A stretch of DNA of 64,000 nucleotides from Azorhizobium oxalatiphilum (GCF_014635325.1 NZ_BMCT01000008.1:291682-355681); one strand, 5' to 3'. Shown: positions 1-9,785, numbered from the stretch's first letter. A program made the numbers and translations. Notes: generated from the letters alone by a model not told the origin.

Positions 1-2
1 CC

Positions 3-785
3 ACGCAGGATGCCACCATCGCCCGTCTCGGCAAGCAGGTGGCCGCCCAGCAGGCGACCATCGAGCAGACCAGGGCGCAGCAGAAGTCCGCCGAGGCGGA
101 CGAGGCCCGCACCGGCGCCGATTTCGCCCGCACCCAGAAGCTGGCCACCAACGCCTTCGCCAGCCAGCAGTCGCTGGATCTGGCCCGCGCCGATCGCGAC
201 AAGGCGGCTGCCGCCACCGTCGCCGCGCAGGCCGCCGTGGCTTCGGCCATCGCCAATCTCGATGTGGTGCAGGCCCAGAAGGCGGAAGCCGAGGGCAGCC
301 GCAAGGAACTGGTTGCCGCCCTCGCCAAGGCCCAGCTCGATCTCGACGCCACCCAGATCCGCGCGCCCTTCTCCGGCATCATCGGCAACAAGGCTGTCGA
401 GGTCGGCGACTATGTGACGGCGGGCAAGCGCCTTGCCGCCCTGGTGCCGGACAACGGCTCCTATGTGGATGCCAATTTCAAGGAAACCCAGATCCGCGAC
501 CTGCGCCCCGGCCAGAAGGTGGAACTGAGCCTCGACACCGATCCGGCCCATCCCATCACCGGCACGGTGGAGAGCATCGCGCCCGCCGCCGGCCAGGTGT
601 TCAGCCTGCTGCCGCCGGAGAACGCCACCGGCAACTTCACCAAGATCGTGCAGCGCGTGCCCGTGCGGGTCCGCGTGCCGGCCGATGCGCTGGCCTCGGG
701 CGTGTTCCGCCCCGGCCTGTCCGTCATCGCCACCGTGGACACCCGTAGCGACTCCCAGCCGAGCCGTACCGCCGAGGCACGCTGA
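3..785 (+). CDS. HlyD/EmrA-family membrane fusion protein, 5' end missing
   Basis: Periplasmic adaptor of a multidrug efflux pump, linking an inner-membrane transporter to an outer-membrane channel. The reading frame is open from the window edge, so the N-terminal membrane anchor is outside. The first ~95 visible residues are Ala/Gln/Glu-rich heptad-like sequence, the alpha-hairpin coiled coil. They are followed by the second lipoyl half (IRAPFSGIIGN), a beta-barrel segment (YVDANFKETQIRDL) and the NFTKIVQRVPVRVRV stretch typical of EmrA proteins. Its TGA overlaps the ATG of the next gene, an MFS pump, which gives the EmrA-EmrB pairing. Family assignment is secure; the substrate cannot be read from sequence. 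Confidence 0.9.
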   Translation, partial: TQDATIARLGKQVAAQQATIEQTRAQQKSAEADEARTGADFARTQKLATNAFASQQSLDLARADRDKAAAATVAAQAAVASAIANLDVVQAQKAEAEGSRKELVAALAKAQLDLDATQIRAPFSGIIGNKAVEVGDYVTAGKRLAALVPDNGSYVDANFKETQIRDLRPGQKVELSLDTDPAHPITGTVESIAPAAGQVFSLLPPENATGNFTKIVQRVPVRVRVPADALASGVFRPGLSVIATVDTRSDSQPSRTAEAR

Positions 786-2359
786 TGGCCGGCCCCTCCA
801 CGGCGGGGGCCCCCGCCGAACCGCAGCTGACGGGCCGCCGGGTCGTCGCCTTCCTGGCGCTGGTCTTCGGCATGTTCATGGCGATCCTGGATATCCAGAT
901 CGTTTCGTCCTCCTTGTCCGAGATCCAGGCCGGCGTCTCCGCCTCGGCGGATGAGATCTCGTGGGTGCAGACGTCCTACCTCATCGCCGAGGTGGTGATG
1001 ATCCCGCTCTCGGGCTTCCTCGCCCGGGCCATGTCCACGCGCTATCTGTTCGCGCTGTCCTCGGCCGGCTTCACCCTCGCCAGCCTGTTGTGCGCCACCG
1101 CCACCTCCATCGACCAGCTGATCTTCTATCGCGCGGTGCAGGGCTTCATCGGCGGCGGCATGATCCCGACCGCGTTCGCGGCGGCCTATACGATCTTCCC
1201 CAAGCGCTACCAGCCGCCGGTGATGGCGCTGGTCGGCCTCGTGGTCACGCTCGCCCCCACCATCGGCCCGACGGTGGGCGGCTATCTCACCGATGCCCTG
1301 TCCTGGCACTGGCTGTTCCTCATCAACGTGCCGCCGGGCATCGCCGCCACGCTGCTGTGCTGGTTCCTGGTGGATTTCGACAAGCCGGAATGGCATCTGC
1401 TGCGGAAGTTCGACTTCGCCGGCCTCACCGCCATGGCGGTGTTCCTCGGCAGCCTCGAATATGTGCTGGAAGAGGGCGAGAAGGACGACTGGTTCCAGTC
1501 GGAGACCATCACCTTCTTCGCCGTTCTGGTGGTCATCGGCGCAGTGGTCTTCTTCTGGCGGGCGTTCACCGCCGAGCAGCCGGTGGTGGATCTGAAAGCC
1601 TACAAGGACCGCAACTTCGCGGTGGGGTCCGTGCTCACCTTCATGCTGGGCACGGTGCTCTACGGCCTCACCTATCTCTATCCGCTGTTTCTTGCGCGGG
1701 TGCGCGGCTTCAATGCGTTGCAGATCGGCGAGACGGTGTTCGTCACCGGCGCGGCCATGTTCGTCTTCGCGCCCATCGTCGGCATCCTCGGCCGCAAGCT
1801 CGATCCGCGCCTCGTCATCGGCGTGGGCTTCGTGACCTTCATCATCTCCACCGTGGAACTGCTGCCCATCACCAAGGACTGGGGCTTCTACGAGCTGATG
1901 TGGCCGCAGCTGCTGCGCGGCGCGGCGCTGATGATGTGCATGGTGCCCATCAATACGGTGGCGCTCGGTACGCTTCCGCCCTCGCAGCTGAAGAATGCCT
2001 CGGGCCTGTTCAACCTGATGCGCAACCTCGGCGGCGCGGTGGGGCTGGCGGTCATCAACACCGTGCTGAACAGCCGCTGGGACCTGCACATGGCCCGGCT
2101 GCGGGACAGCGTAACCTGGTCCCGCCCGGCGGCGCTGGAGACGCTGAACAACATGACGGCGGGCTTTCAGGCCCGGCTCGGCTCCGACGCGGAGCTGGCC
2201 GCCACCAAGCAGCTCGCCGCCATGGTGCGGCAGCAGGGGCTGGTGATGGCCTTCTCCGACATCTTCCTCGGCATCGCGGTGTTCATCTCCTGCGCCGCCT
2301 TCCTGGTGCTGCTGGTGCACAAGCCGAAGGCCGGCGCGGGCGCGGCGCCCGCCCACTGA
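785..2359 (+). CDS. DHA2-family (EmrB/QacA type) MFS drug exporter
   Basis: Proton-driven drug efflux permease of the inner membrane, 524 residues, the usual size for a 14-helix DHA2 transporter. An Asp in the first helix (AILDIQIV, residue 36) matches the DHA2 motif D1. The antiporter motif C appears as GPTVGGYL (161-168), followed by SWHWLFLINVPPG, a hallmark of the EmrB group. The ATG overlaps the stop of the adaptor gene (TGATG), so the two are translationally coupled and form a tripartite pump with an outer-membrane protein not seen here. No regulator is visible in the window. Substrate unknown. Confidence 0.93.
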   Translation: MAGPSTAGAPAEPQLTGRRVVAFLALVFGMFMAILDIQIVSSSLSEIQAGVSASADEISWVQTSYLIAEVVMIPLSGFLARAMSTRYLFALSSAGFTLASLLCATATSIDQLIFYRAVQGFIGGGMIPTAFAAAYTIFPKRYQPPVMALVGLVVTLAPTIGPTVGGYLTDALSWHWLFLINVPPGIAATLLCWFLVDFDKPEWHLLRKFDFAGLTAMAVFLGSLEYVLEEGEKDDWFQSETITFFAVLVVIGAVVFFWRAFTAEQPVVDLKAYKDRNFAVGSVLTFMLGTVLYGLTYLYPLFLARVRGFNALQIGETVFVTGAAMFVFAPIVGILGRKLDPRLVIGVGFVTFIISTVELLPITKDWGFYELMWPQLLRGAALMMCMVPINTVALGTLPPSQLKNASGLFNLMRNLGGAVGLAVINTVLNSRWDLHMARLRDSVTWSRPAALETLNNMTAGFQARLGSDAELAATKQLAAMVRQQGLVMAFSDIFLGIAVFISCAAFLVLLVHKPKAGAGAAPAH

Positions 2360-2363
2360 TCCC

Positions 2364-3545
2364 TCAGGCCGCCGCCGTCGCGGGCCAGTCCTGCGGCACG
2401 GCGATGTGCAGCAGGTCGTCGCCCTCGCGCTTGGCCGCATAGAGGGCGTGGTCGGCGGCGCCGAGAAGGGCGTCGAGCGAACTGCGGCCATCCGCCGTCA
2501 CCGCGAGGCCGCCGGATGTGGTGCAGGCAAGGCCCAGCCCCTTCACCTGCTTTGCATGATAGGTGAAGCGCGTCATCAGGCGGCGGGCGGTGTCCGTCGC
2601 CTCCAGCCCGCCGCAGGCCGGCAGGGCGAGGGCGAATTCCTCGCCGCCGATCCGCCCCACGATGCCGCCCATGGCGATGCAGGGCGCCGCCGCCGTGGCG
2701 AAGGCGATCAGCACCGCATCACCGGCCGCATGGCCGTGGGTGTCGTTCACCGCCTTGAAGCCGTCGAGGTCGAAGATCACCACCGCCATGGGTTTTCCCA
2801 GGCGCTCGCACGCCGCGAGGCGCGCGCTGCCCTGATCGAAGAAAGCGCGCCGGTTGAAGAGGCCGGTGAGGGGATCGGTCTCCGCCGTCCGTCGCAGCTG
2901 CGCCTCCAGCCGCTCCTTGGTGAGGGCGATCAGCAGGATGGCGAACAGATGCACCATCACCATGGGTTCCAGCAGCATCATGCCGATCCATGGCCCCTGT
3001 AGCGGCAGGGCCCCGGGCGGGATGATCTCCAGCAGGACGGGGATGCGCAGCAGCAGCACCACCGCGTGCACGGCGATGAGCAGCGCCAGCGGCTTGCGCC
3101 CCGCGAGCGGCGCGCCATGGCGGAATTCGTTCGCCGCCGCGAGCAGCAGGACAGCGAAGACGGAGAAGGCGAACAGGCCCCTGAGCGGCGGCCAGAGGCC
3201 GAACGCCGGGCTCAGCCAGAACAGCACCCAGACGGCGGGCGCCAGCGTCATGGCGAGCCAGGGCGTGGACCGTTCATTGAAGGCACGGGCGCTGGCCAGC
3301 ATGCCGGCGGTGGCCCAGATCAGCATGGCCGGCCCCACCGCCTGATGCAGGCTGTCGGGCAAGGGGATCTTGCGCGAATAGAGTGCGACCCCGAGGCAGG
3401 CGGCGATCAGCGCCGTGCCCGCCCAGGCCAGGCTGAATTCCGCCCGGCTGCGCCACCAGCTCCACAGCAAAGCCAGACCGCTCACCACCATGGTGGCCAT
3501 CAGAGCGGTGAACATGGTGGACGGATCGAGCCACATAGCTTGCAT
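2364..3545 (-). CDS. Membrane-anchored diguanylate cyclase (GGDEF domain)
   Basis: Makes cyclic-di-GMP from two GTP. The N-terminal ~210 residues hold about six hydrophobic helices, a membrane sensor module of unknown ligand. A short linker leads to a GGDEF domain with the metal/nucleotide segment FDLDGFKAVND (about 258-268) and an intact GGEEF signature (about 300-304), so it should be catalytically active. No RxxD inhibitory I-site lies nine residues before GGEEF (AMGG instead). I chose the ATG at 3545; the frame extends to a TTG at 3581 but with no better ribosome site. It converges with the MFS gene, with 4 bp between stops. Confidence 0.88.
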   Translation of the reverse strand: MQAMWLDPSTMFTALMATMVVSGLALLWSWWRSRAEFSLAWAGTALIAACLGVALYSRKIPLPDSLHQAVGPAMLIWATAGMLASARAFNERSTPWLAMTLAPAVWVLFWLSPAFGLWPPLRGLFAFSVFAVLLLAAANEFRHGAPLAGRKPLALLIAVHAVVLLLRIPVLLEIIPPGALPLQGPWIGMMLLEPMVMVHLFAILLIALTKERLEAQLRRTAETDPLTGLFNRRAFFDQGSARLAACERLGKPMAVVIFDLDGFKAVNDTHGHAAGDAVLIAFATAAAPCIAMGGIVGRIGGEEFALALPACGGLEATDTARRLMTRFTYHAKQVKGLGLACTTSGGLAVTADGRSSLDALLGAADHALYAAKREGDDLLHIAVPQDWPATAAA

Positions 3546-3689
3546 ATATTCTGCCGAGAATGACCGTCTGCTTAAGGCCAAGATACAATGCGGTATAAAA
3601 ATGCCGATATCTGAGCGCGTATCAAGCCGCGCTGCAACCTCTCGTGCGCGGAGGAGGCGCCGGACCTTCCGGAACGCCGGCCTCCGGTG

Positions 3690-4178
3690 TCAGCCGGCGG
3701 CTGCCGGCTCGGGCGTGACCGCCATGGTCAGGGCGATCCTGCAATGGGTCTCCTTGCAGGCGACGGCGGCCAGCGGCTTCAGTTCGTCGAGCGCATAGAC
3801 GATCCGCACCGCGCGGCCCGGCAGGAAGCGGCGCCGGTCCCTGCGGTGGTTCACATGAATGCCCACCGTCTCGCGGGCGCCGCTTGCGGTCTCGACCTCG
3901 ACGGTGTTCGGCGGGCCTGAATTGTCCTGTCCCGCGCGATAGGCCCGCACGATGATGCCGGAGATCGTCTCAAGCGGCATGCGGCCGCTGCGCACGCTGT
4001 CCCACCACGTGTCGGAGGCATAGAGCCCGTGCCGCCCCGCCAGCCCCATGTGCGGCCGGTCGGGATTTTGCGTGAGGGCTTGCGTCAGCTCCACCTGCCT
4101 GGGATCGGCGGCCAGCTCCACCTCCAGCCGGTACACGGTTTCCATCGGGCCATAGGGTGTATCGGGATCAGGCTGCAT
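3690..4178 (-). CDS. Conserved hypothetical protein, cytosolic
   Basis: 162 residues, no signal peptide and no membrane helix. I do not recognise the family. The central part (GLAGRHGLYASDTWWDSVRSG, split here as GLAGRHGLYAS and TWWDSVRSG) and the C-terminal half with a HVNHRRDRRRF segment look like a small beta-rich domain. A second Met at residue 12 (METVYRLEVEL) is an alternative start. It lies upstream of the diguanylate cyclase on the same strand with a 144-bp gap, so co-transcription is possible but not shown. Coding reality is supported by codon-position GC bias and by absence of a better frame on either strand. Confidence 0.6.
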   Translation of the reverse strand: MQPDPDTPYGPMETVYRLEVELAADPRQVELTQALTQNPDRPHMGLAGRHGLYASDTWWDSVRSGRMPLETISGIIVRAYRAGQDNSGPPNTVEVETASGARETVGIHVNHRRDRRRFLPGRAVRIVYALDELKPLAAVACKETHCRIALTMAVTPEPAAAG

Positions 4179-4384
4179 CCGGTGCTCGTTCTGTTGTGCG
4201 GCTGCTCTGTCGAAGTTGGACGCCGCCTCTCTTGGCGTCGCCTCTTGGTGCCGCCCCGCGAGGGACTGACGTGGCGGGCTGACATGGCGGACAGATGTGG
4301 TCTACTCGGGGCAACATCCGAATCCCGGCGCGCGGGCCTATCGTATCGTGGGGGCTGCGGGGTTTCGGCAAACGGAGCCAGGAA

Positions 4385-4750
4385 ATGAAGAAGGTCATGT
4401 CCAAGGTGATGTCTCCCGCCGGCCTGTGCGCGGCCGTGGCGCTGGCGGCCGGCATGGGGGCGGCCGTGAGCCCCGCCGCCGCGCAGTCCTGTCTGGAGCA
4501 GATCGTTGTCCTGCAGAAGCAGCTGCCGGCGTCCGCCACCGCCAGTTCCAGCCCCAGCGACCGCCAGAGCGTCGCCGCCCAGACCGACCAGCAGCCGACC
4601 CCCGGCTCGGTCGCCGCCGCCGGCGTGAAGCAGCCGGACAGCGGTGCTGCGGAGGCGCTCAACAAGGCCCAGAACCTGCAGGCGGCCGGCGATGAAAAGG
4701 GGTGCCTGCAAGCGGTGGGTGAGGCGCGCAAACTCATCGACGGGAAGTAG
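4385..4750 (+). CDS. Small exported hypothetical protein
   Basis: 121 residues. The start (MKKVMSKVMS) is a classic signal peptide: basic n-region, hydrophobic core (AAVALAAGMGAAV) and an AxA-type cleavage site (PAAAQS), placing the product in the periplasm or outside. The mature part is short, Ala/Gln/Ser-rich, with two Cys residues near its two ends that could form a disulfide. The ATG at 4385 has an AGGAA ribosome site just upstream; a longer frame from 4295 lacks one and would hide the signal peptide. No family recognised; function unknown. Confidence 0.6.
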   Translation: MKKVMSKVMSPAGLCAAVALAAGMGAAVSPAAAQSCLEQIVVLQKQLPASATASSSPSDRQSVAAQTDQQPTPGSVAAAGVKQPDSGAAEALNKAQNLQAAGDEKGCLQAVGEARKLIDGK

Positions 4751-4903
4751 TAACTTTTTGGCCGGATCGCCGACAATTCAAAAATATCCTCCGACAGTTT
4801 GCTGTTGGAGGTATGTATAGGTGGTTTGCCGGATTGGCGTCATCTGACTGTCAAGCAGTGCGGGGCAGGTACATTTAACTTTGTGCTGCCCCGGATTGCC
4901 CCC

Positions 4904-6613
4904 ATGCGCCTGTTTTCACGCCCCCGTTTTGCCATCCGCTCAACCATTGGGCGCAAGCTGGGATTGGTGCTTGGACTGTTGAGCCTGCTGACACTGGCGG
5001 TGTCCGGCTTCGGCTACTGGCAGATCGCGCTGGAGCAGAACCGGGCGGAAGAGATCGAGAAGATCTGGAACGGCGCCCTTCAGGCACAGACGCTGGCGCG
5101 CTCCATCGAGCACGCGGTGGTGGCGGCCAACGCGGTCTATACGGCCAAGGACAAGGACGCCGCCCGCGCCAAGCTGGAAGGCTTGCAGAACGCCCTGAAG
5201 ACCGTGGCGGCACAGCGCGAGCCCTTCTTCGAGGCGCTCGGCGCCCAGCTCGACGACATGCGCCGCGCCCGGCTGTCGGCGCAGATCAACGAATTCATCG
5301 CCTATCAGGAAGACACCGCCCAGCTCGGCCTGATGATCTCGCCCGCCGCCGCGCTGCTCCAGGCCAACGAGGAGCCCACCATCCGCAGCCGCGAGCAGAT
5401 GGTCTCCACCATCACCGCGCTGGGCAACGAGGTGCTGGCGGGGCTGGAGCGCACCCGGACCATCGTCGCCGACTCCCGCGCCGATGCGCAGGTGGCCCTC
5501 ATCGCCGTGCCGGCGGTGGGCCTCCTCATGGTGCTGATCGTCGCCGGCTGGCTGACCTCGCGCCAGATCCAGCGTCCGCTGGCGGGCCTCAAAACCACCA
5601 CCGCAGCACTCGCCGCCAACAATCTTGAGGTGGAGGTGCCCTTCACCGGCCGCAAGGACGAGATCGGCGAGATGGCGCAGGCCATCGCGGTGTTCCGTCA
5701 GGCGCTGCTGGAGAAGCGCGAGCAGGATGCCGCCCTTCTCGCCCGCTCCGCCGCCGACCATGCCCGCGCCGAGCATCTGGAAGAAGCGGCCCGCGCCTTC
5801 GAGGAAGAAGCCAACGCCATGATGAGCGCGGTGGCCGAGGCTTCCGAGAAGATGAATTCCGCCGCCGGCTCCATGGCGGATGCCACCAGCGCCACGCAGG
5901 AACGGGCCAAGGCGGCGTCCGACGCCGCTGCCGCCGCCGCCCGCGCGGTGGACTCCATCTCCGGCAGCGCCCGCCATCTGTCGGACTCGGCGGACGAGAT
6001 CGGCAACCGCATCCGCACCACCAGCGAGATCGCGCAGGCGGCCCTCACCGAGACCGAGCAGACCGGGCAGGCGGCCAACCAGCTGGTGGCCGCCGTGGGC
6101 AAGATCAGCGACGTGGTCAGCGTCATCGCCTCCATCGCCGAGCAGACCAATCTGCTGGCGCTCAATGCCACCATCGAGGCGGCCCGTGCCGGCGACAAGG
6201 GGCGCGGCTTCTCCGTGGTCGCCAGCGAAGTGAAGGCGCTGGCCGAGCAGACCGCCCGCGCCACCCAGCAGGTGACGGAAGAGATCGCCAACATCCAGGA
6301 CGCCAGCCGCGGCACCTCCAAGGCGGTGGGCCTCATCGGCGAGACCATCCGCAACATGAACCTGCTGGCCCGCGAGGTGGCGGATGCCGCCGTGGGGCAG
6401 GGCCATGCCAGCCGCGACATCGCGGTGAGCGTGGACGAGGCGGCGGGCGGCTCGCGCACCGTGTTCGCCAGCATCGACGGCGTGCAGGCCTCGGTTGCCA
6501 CCAACGGCGGGCATGTGGCGCAGGTGCAGACGCTGGCGGTGAACCTCTCCGAACGCGCCCAGCTTCTCGGCCGCTCGGTGGAGACCTTCCTCAGCTGCGT
6601 GCGCGCGGCCTGA
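4904..6613 (+). CDS. Methyl-accepting chemotaxis protein
   Basis: Transmembrane chemoreceptor, 569 residues from the ATG at 4904. TM1 is about residues 13-36, followed by a ~160-residue periplasmic four-helix sensor region, TM2 (about 196-217), a HAMP linker, and a cytoplasmic coiled-coil signalling domain. The conserved hairpin tip ([19 protein letters not shown], about 411-430) that binds CheA/CheW is intact. No C-terminal CheR-tethering pentapeptide is present. An in-frame extension to 4799 is unlikely because it lacks a ribosome site and would precede the positively charged n-region. The ligand is unknown. No other chemotaxis gene is nearby, as usual for dispersed receptors. Confidence 0.93.
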   Translation: MRLFSRPRFAIRSTIGRKLGLVLGLLSLLTLAVSGFGYWQIALEQNRAEEIEKIWNGALQAQTLARSIEHAVVAANAVYTAKDKDAARAKLEGLQNALKTVAAQREPFFEALGAQLDDMRRARLSAQINEFIAYQEDTAQLGLMISPAAALLQANEEPTIRSREQMVSTITALGNEVLAGLERTRTIVADSRADAQVALIAVPAVGLLMVLIVAGWLTSRQIQRPLAGLKTTTAALAANNLEVEVPFTGRKDEIGEMAQAIAVFRQALLEKREQDAALLARSAADHARAEHLEEAARAFEEEANAMMSAVAEASEKMNSAAGSMADATSATQERAKAASDAAAAAARAVDSISGSARHLSDSADEIGNRIRTTSEIAQAALTETEQTGQAANQLVAAVGKISDVVSVIASIAEQTNLLALNATIEAARAGDKGRGFSVVASEVKALAEQTARATQQVTEEIANIQDASRGTSKAVGLIGETIRNMNLLAREVADAAVGQGHASRDIAVSVDEAAGGSRTVFASIDGVQASVATNGGHVAQVQTLAVNLSERAQLLGRSVETFLSCVRAA

Positions 6614-6960
6614 GGATCGCTCCACCTTCATTGGGACGGGAAAGGGCCGTGCGCCCTTTCCGCTGGTCCCGGTGACGCAATCGGAACAAAGCAAGAATAT
6701 CTGAATCTCTCGATTCGACCTTGCTTCGTTCTGTTCCTGTTCTGGACTCTGTTCGGACTCAGCCGGGCAGGCGCCTGTGCGGGACACGGTCTCGCGCGTT
6801 GACACCGCCCGTGGGGCAGGTGTTCCCTGCGTGAGCACGGCGGCCGTGCCCAGGAACCGCCCGCGCCATCGGCGATCCGCGCCGGGGTCAGCGGTCCTGC
6901 GAAACAGATGAGACGGTGCCGCCGTCCGGACCCCGGACGGTCCCGTCTCCCGGGGGCTTC
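6614..6960. other. Intergenic region with two stem-loops
   Basis: No gene seen. A G/C stem (GGAAAGGGC 6639-6647 with GCCCTTTCC 6653-6661, flanked by GGGAC/GTCCC) lies just after the chemoreceptor and may end its transcript, although no T-run follows. A second structure pairs GAACAAAGCAAG (6684-6695) with CTTGCTTCGTTC (6720-6731), 11 of 12 bases, enclosing a small GAATC/GATTC hairpin. The rest is presumably the promoter region of the glutamine-synthetase-like gene. Confidence 0.5.
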
Positions 6961-8424
6961 ATGGCCAAGCGCAGCAAGGCAAGTACGGCGAAGGCGAATA
7001 CGGGCAAGACGAGCGGCAGCAAGGCAGCCGCCAAGGCGCCAAAGGCGGACAGCGCCATCTCCTCGCCCCGCGGCGTCAAGACCCTCGCGGAGGCCAAGGC
7101 CTGGATGGCGGCGCGCGGCATCACCGAGATCGAATGCACGGTGCCGGATCTGGCGGGCGTTGCGCGCGGCAAAATCATGCCGGCCTCGAAATTCTTCTCC
7201 TCGCCGGTGATGAATCTGCCGCTGTCGGTCTTCTTCCAGACCATCTCGGGCGAATATCCCGACTATGACGGTCTCGTGGATTCGGTGGTGGCCGACAGCG
7301 ATCTCGTGCTGGAGCCGGATTTCTCCACGCTCTGCACCGTGCCCTGGGCGCAGGATCCCACCGCGCAGGTGGTGCATGACGCCTATCACCGCGACGGCCG
7401 CCCGGTGGAGGAAGCCCCCCGGCAGGTGCTGAAGAACGTGCTCTCGCTCTATGCCAAGCACGGCTGGACCCCGGTGGTGGCGCCCGAGATCGAATTCTAT
7501 CTGGTGGAGCCCAACACCGATCCCGACTATCCGCTGAAGCCGCCCGTGGGCCGCTCCGGCCGGCCGGAGATCGGCCGCCAGTCCTATTCCATCCAGGCGG
7601 TGAACGAGTTCGATGCCCTGTTCGAGGACATCTATGATTACTCGGAAGCGCAGGGGCTGGAGATCGACACGCTGATCCATGAGGACGGCGCGGCGCAGAT
7701 GGAGATCAACCTGCGTCACGGCGACCCGTTGATGCTTGCGGATCAGGTGTTCGCCTTCAAGCGTACCATCCGCGAGGCGGCGCTCGCCCACAAGATCTAC
7801 GCCACCTTCATGGCCAAGCCCATCGCCAACGAGCCGGGCAGCGCCATGCACATCCACCAGTCGGTGATCGATACCAAGACGGGCAAGAACATCTTCTCGG
7901 ATGCGGACGGAGATCCGACGCCGGAGTTCTTCTCCTTCATCGCCGGGCAACAGAAATATCTGCCGGCGGTGCTGTGCATCCTGGCGCCTTATGTGAATTC
8001 CTACCGGCGTCTCACCCCCGATTCCATGGCCCCCATCAATGTCCAGTGGGGCTATGACAACCGCACCGCCGGCCTGCGCGTGCCGCCCTCGCTGCCCGAC
8101 GCCCGGCGGGTGGAGAACCGCGTGCCCTCGTCCGACGCCAATCCCTATCTGGTCATCGCCGCATCACTGGCCTGCGGCTATCTCGGCATCTCGCAGGGGC
8201 TGCGCCCCACCGAGCCGCTGGAAGGCGATGCCAAGGACAAGCCGTTCGATCTGCCGCGCGGCCTGCTGGAAGCGGTGGCGGAATTCGCCGAGTGCGAGGA
8301 ACTGGGCGAGGTTCTGGGCCGGCGCTTCGTCACCACCTATGCGGCGGTGAAGCGGGCGGAGTTCGAGACCTTCATGCGGGTGATCTCGCCATGGGAACGG
8401 GAATATCTGCTGCTCAACGTGTGA
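6961..8424 (+). CDS. Glutamine synthetase-like ligase (gamma-glutamylputrescine synthetase type)
   Basis: ATP-dependent ligase of the GS fold, predicted to join glutamate to an amine such as putrescine. Length 487. Visible GS elements: EIEFYL (metal Glu, ~176), HEDGAAQMEINLRHG (~239-253), FMAKP (~283-287), GSAMHIHQS (~293-301) and NRTAGLRVP (~367-375). The beta-Asp loop of true nitrogen-assimilation GS is poorly conserved. The neighbour is a PuuB-type FAD oxidase 7 bp downstream, which is the main reason for assigning a PuuA-like role. Odd feature: the first ~40 residues are a Lys/Ala/Ser-rich low-complexity tail not usual in the family. The start at 6961 has a GGGGG ribosome site. Confidence 0.82.
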   Translation: MAKRSKASTAKANTGKTSGSKAAAKAPKADSAISSPRGVKTLAEAKAWMAARGITEIECTVPDLAGVARGKIMPASKFFSSPVMNLPLSVFFQTISGEYPDYDGLVDSVVADSDLVLEPDFSTLCTVPWAQDPTAQVVHDAYHRDGRPVEEAPRQVLKNVLSLYAKHGWTPVVAPEIEFYLVEPNTDPDYPLKPPVGRSGRPEIGRQSYSIQAVNEFDALFEDIYDYSEAQGLEIDTLIHEDGAAQMEINLRHGDPLMLADQVFAFKRTIREAALAHKIYATFMAKPIANEPGSAMHIHQSVIDTKTGKNIFSDADGDPTPEFFSFIAGQQKYLPAVLCILAPYVNSYRRLTPDSMAPINVQWGYDNRTAGLRVPPSLPDARRVENRVPSSDANPYLVIAASLACGYLGISQGLRPTEPLEGDAKDKPFDLPRGLLEAVAEFAECEELGEVLGRRFVTTYAAVKRAEFETFMRVISPWEREYLLLNV

Positions 8425-8431
8425 GCCTGCC

Positions 8432-9727
8432 GTGACCTCTCCCGATCCCCATCCGTCCCACCCCGCCTCCTGGTATGCGGCGACGGCCGGCATCCCGCCG
8501 GCCTTTTCGCCGCTGAAAGCCGATATCCGCGCGGACGTCGCCATCGTCGGCGGCGGCTATACGGGGCTGTCCGCCGCGCTGCATCTGGCGCGGGCGGGGG
8601 TGGACGTGGTGCTACTGGAGGCCGGCCGCGTGGGGGCCGGCGCCTCGGGCCGCAACGGCGGGCAGATCCACACCGGCCAGCGGCGCGACCAGTCCTATCT
8701 GGAGGGTGCCGTGGGCCGCGAGGATGCCCGCAAGATGTGGGAACTGGCGCAGGAGGCCAAAAGCCTGCTGCGTGCCCTCGTCATCGACCACAGCATAGAG
8801 TGCGACTGGACCGACGGCCTCATCCATGCCGCCCACAAGCCGGCGCTGGTGGAAGAGGACCATGCCTATGCCCGCCACCTGCGGGACGCCTATGGCTATC
8901 AGGACATCACCCCGCTCTCCCGCGAGGAGGTGCGGGCGCTGGTGGCCTCGGACGCCTATCACGGCGGCACGCTGGATAAAGGCGGCGGGCATCTCCACCC
9001 GCTGAAGCTCGCCTTCGGCCTTGCCGGCGCGGCGGCGGGCGCGGGAGCGCGGCTTTTCGAGGGCACGCGGGCGCTGTCCTTTGCCGAGGATGCGAGCGGC
9101 GTGCGCATCCGCACTTCGGGCGGCCATACGCTGACCGCCGACCGCCTGCTGGAATGCGGTGACGGCCTCATGGATGGGCTCGACCGGCGGGTGGACGCTC
9201 ATGTGATGTCCATCGCCAATTACATCGCCGCCACCGAGCCATTGGGGGAGCGGGGCGCGGCGCTGATCACCAACAATGCGGCGGTGGCCGACAGCCGCTT
9301 CGTGGTGAACTATTTTCGCCTCTCCCCGGACAAACGCCTGCTGTTCGGCGGCGGCGAGAGCTACCGGCCGGGGCTGCGCTCCAACATCCCGGAGTTCGTG
9401 CGGCCCTACATGCTGCGCATCTTCCCGCAGCTCGCCGATGTACGCATCGATTTCGGCTGGGGCGGCCTGCTGGGCCTGACCATGAGCCGCAATCCCTTCG
9501 TCCGCCGGCTCTCGGAGCGGGTGCTGGTGGCGGCGGGCTACAGCGGACAGGGCGTGCTGCTGGCGCCGCTGTTCGGCAAGATCCTCGCAGAGGCGGTGGC
9601 GGGCGACATGGCGCGCCTGGACGTGCTCTCGCGCTTCCCCGTCCCCGCCTTTCCCGGCGGGCCGCTGATGCGCTACCCGCTGCTGGTGGCGGGCCTCAGC
9701 TATTACGCCTTGCGCGACCGGCTGTAG
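8432..9727 (+). CDS. FAD-dependent amine oxidoreductase (PuuB/DadA-like)
   Basis: Predicted gamma-glutamyl-amine oxidase of the DAO superfamily, 431 residues, GTG start. The FAD dinucleotide fold is at the N terminus (VAIVGGGYTGLSAALHLARAG, glycines near 40-45), and the flavin-contacting GAGASGRNGGQ segment typical of PuuB/ordL proteins follows at about 69-79. The C-terminal GYSGQGVLLAPLFGK matches the second FAD-binding stretch of the family. Only 7 bp separate it from the GS-like ligase, and together they form the first two steps of the Puu polyamine route (glutamylate, then oxidise). The aldehyde dehydrogenase and hydrolase of that route are not next to it. Substrate is inferred from context. 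Confidence 0.85.
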   Translation: MTSPDPHPSHPASWYAATAGIPPAFSPLKADIRADVAIVGGGYTGLSAALHLARAGVDVVLLEAGRVGAGASGRNGGQIHTGQRRDQSYLEGAVGREDARKMWELAQEAKSLLRALVIDHSIECDWTDGLIHAAHKPALVEEDHAYARHLRDAYGYQDITPLSREEVRALVASDAYHGGTLDKGGGHLHPLKLAFGLAGAAAGAGARLFEGTRALSFAEDASGVRIRTSGGHTLTADRLLECGDGLMDGLDRRVDAHVMSIANYIAATEPLGERGAALITNNAAVADSRFVVNYFRLSPDKRLLFGGGESYRPGLRSNIPEFVRPYMLRIFPQLADVRIDFGWGGLLGLTMSRNPFVRRLSERVLVAAGYSGQGVLLAPLFGKILAEAVAGDMARLDVLSRFPVPAFPGGPLMRYPLLVAGLSYYALRDRL

Positions 9728-9785
9728 GACGCCCCATAACCATAAGGCCCATGAACCATAAGGCCAATGCGCCACAGGAGGACAC

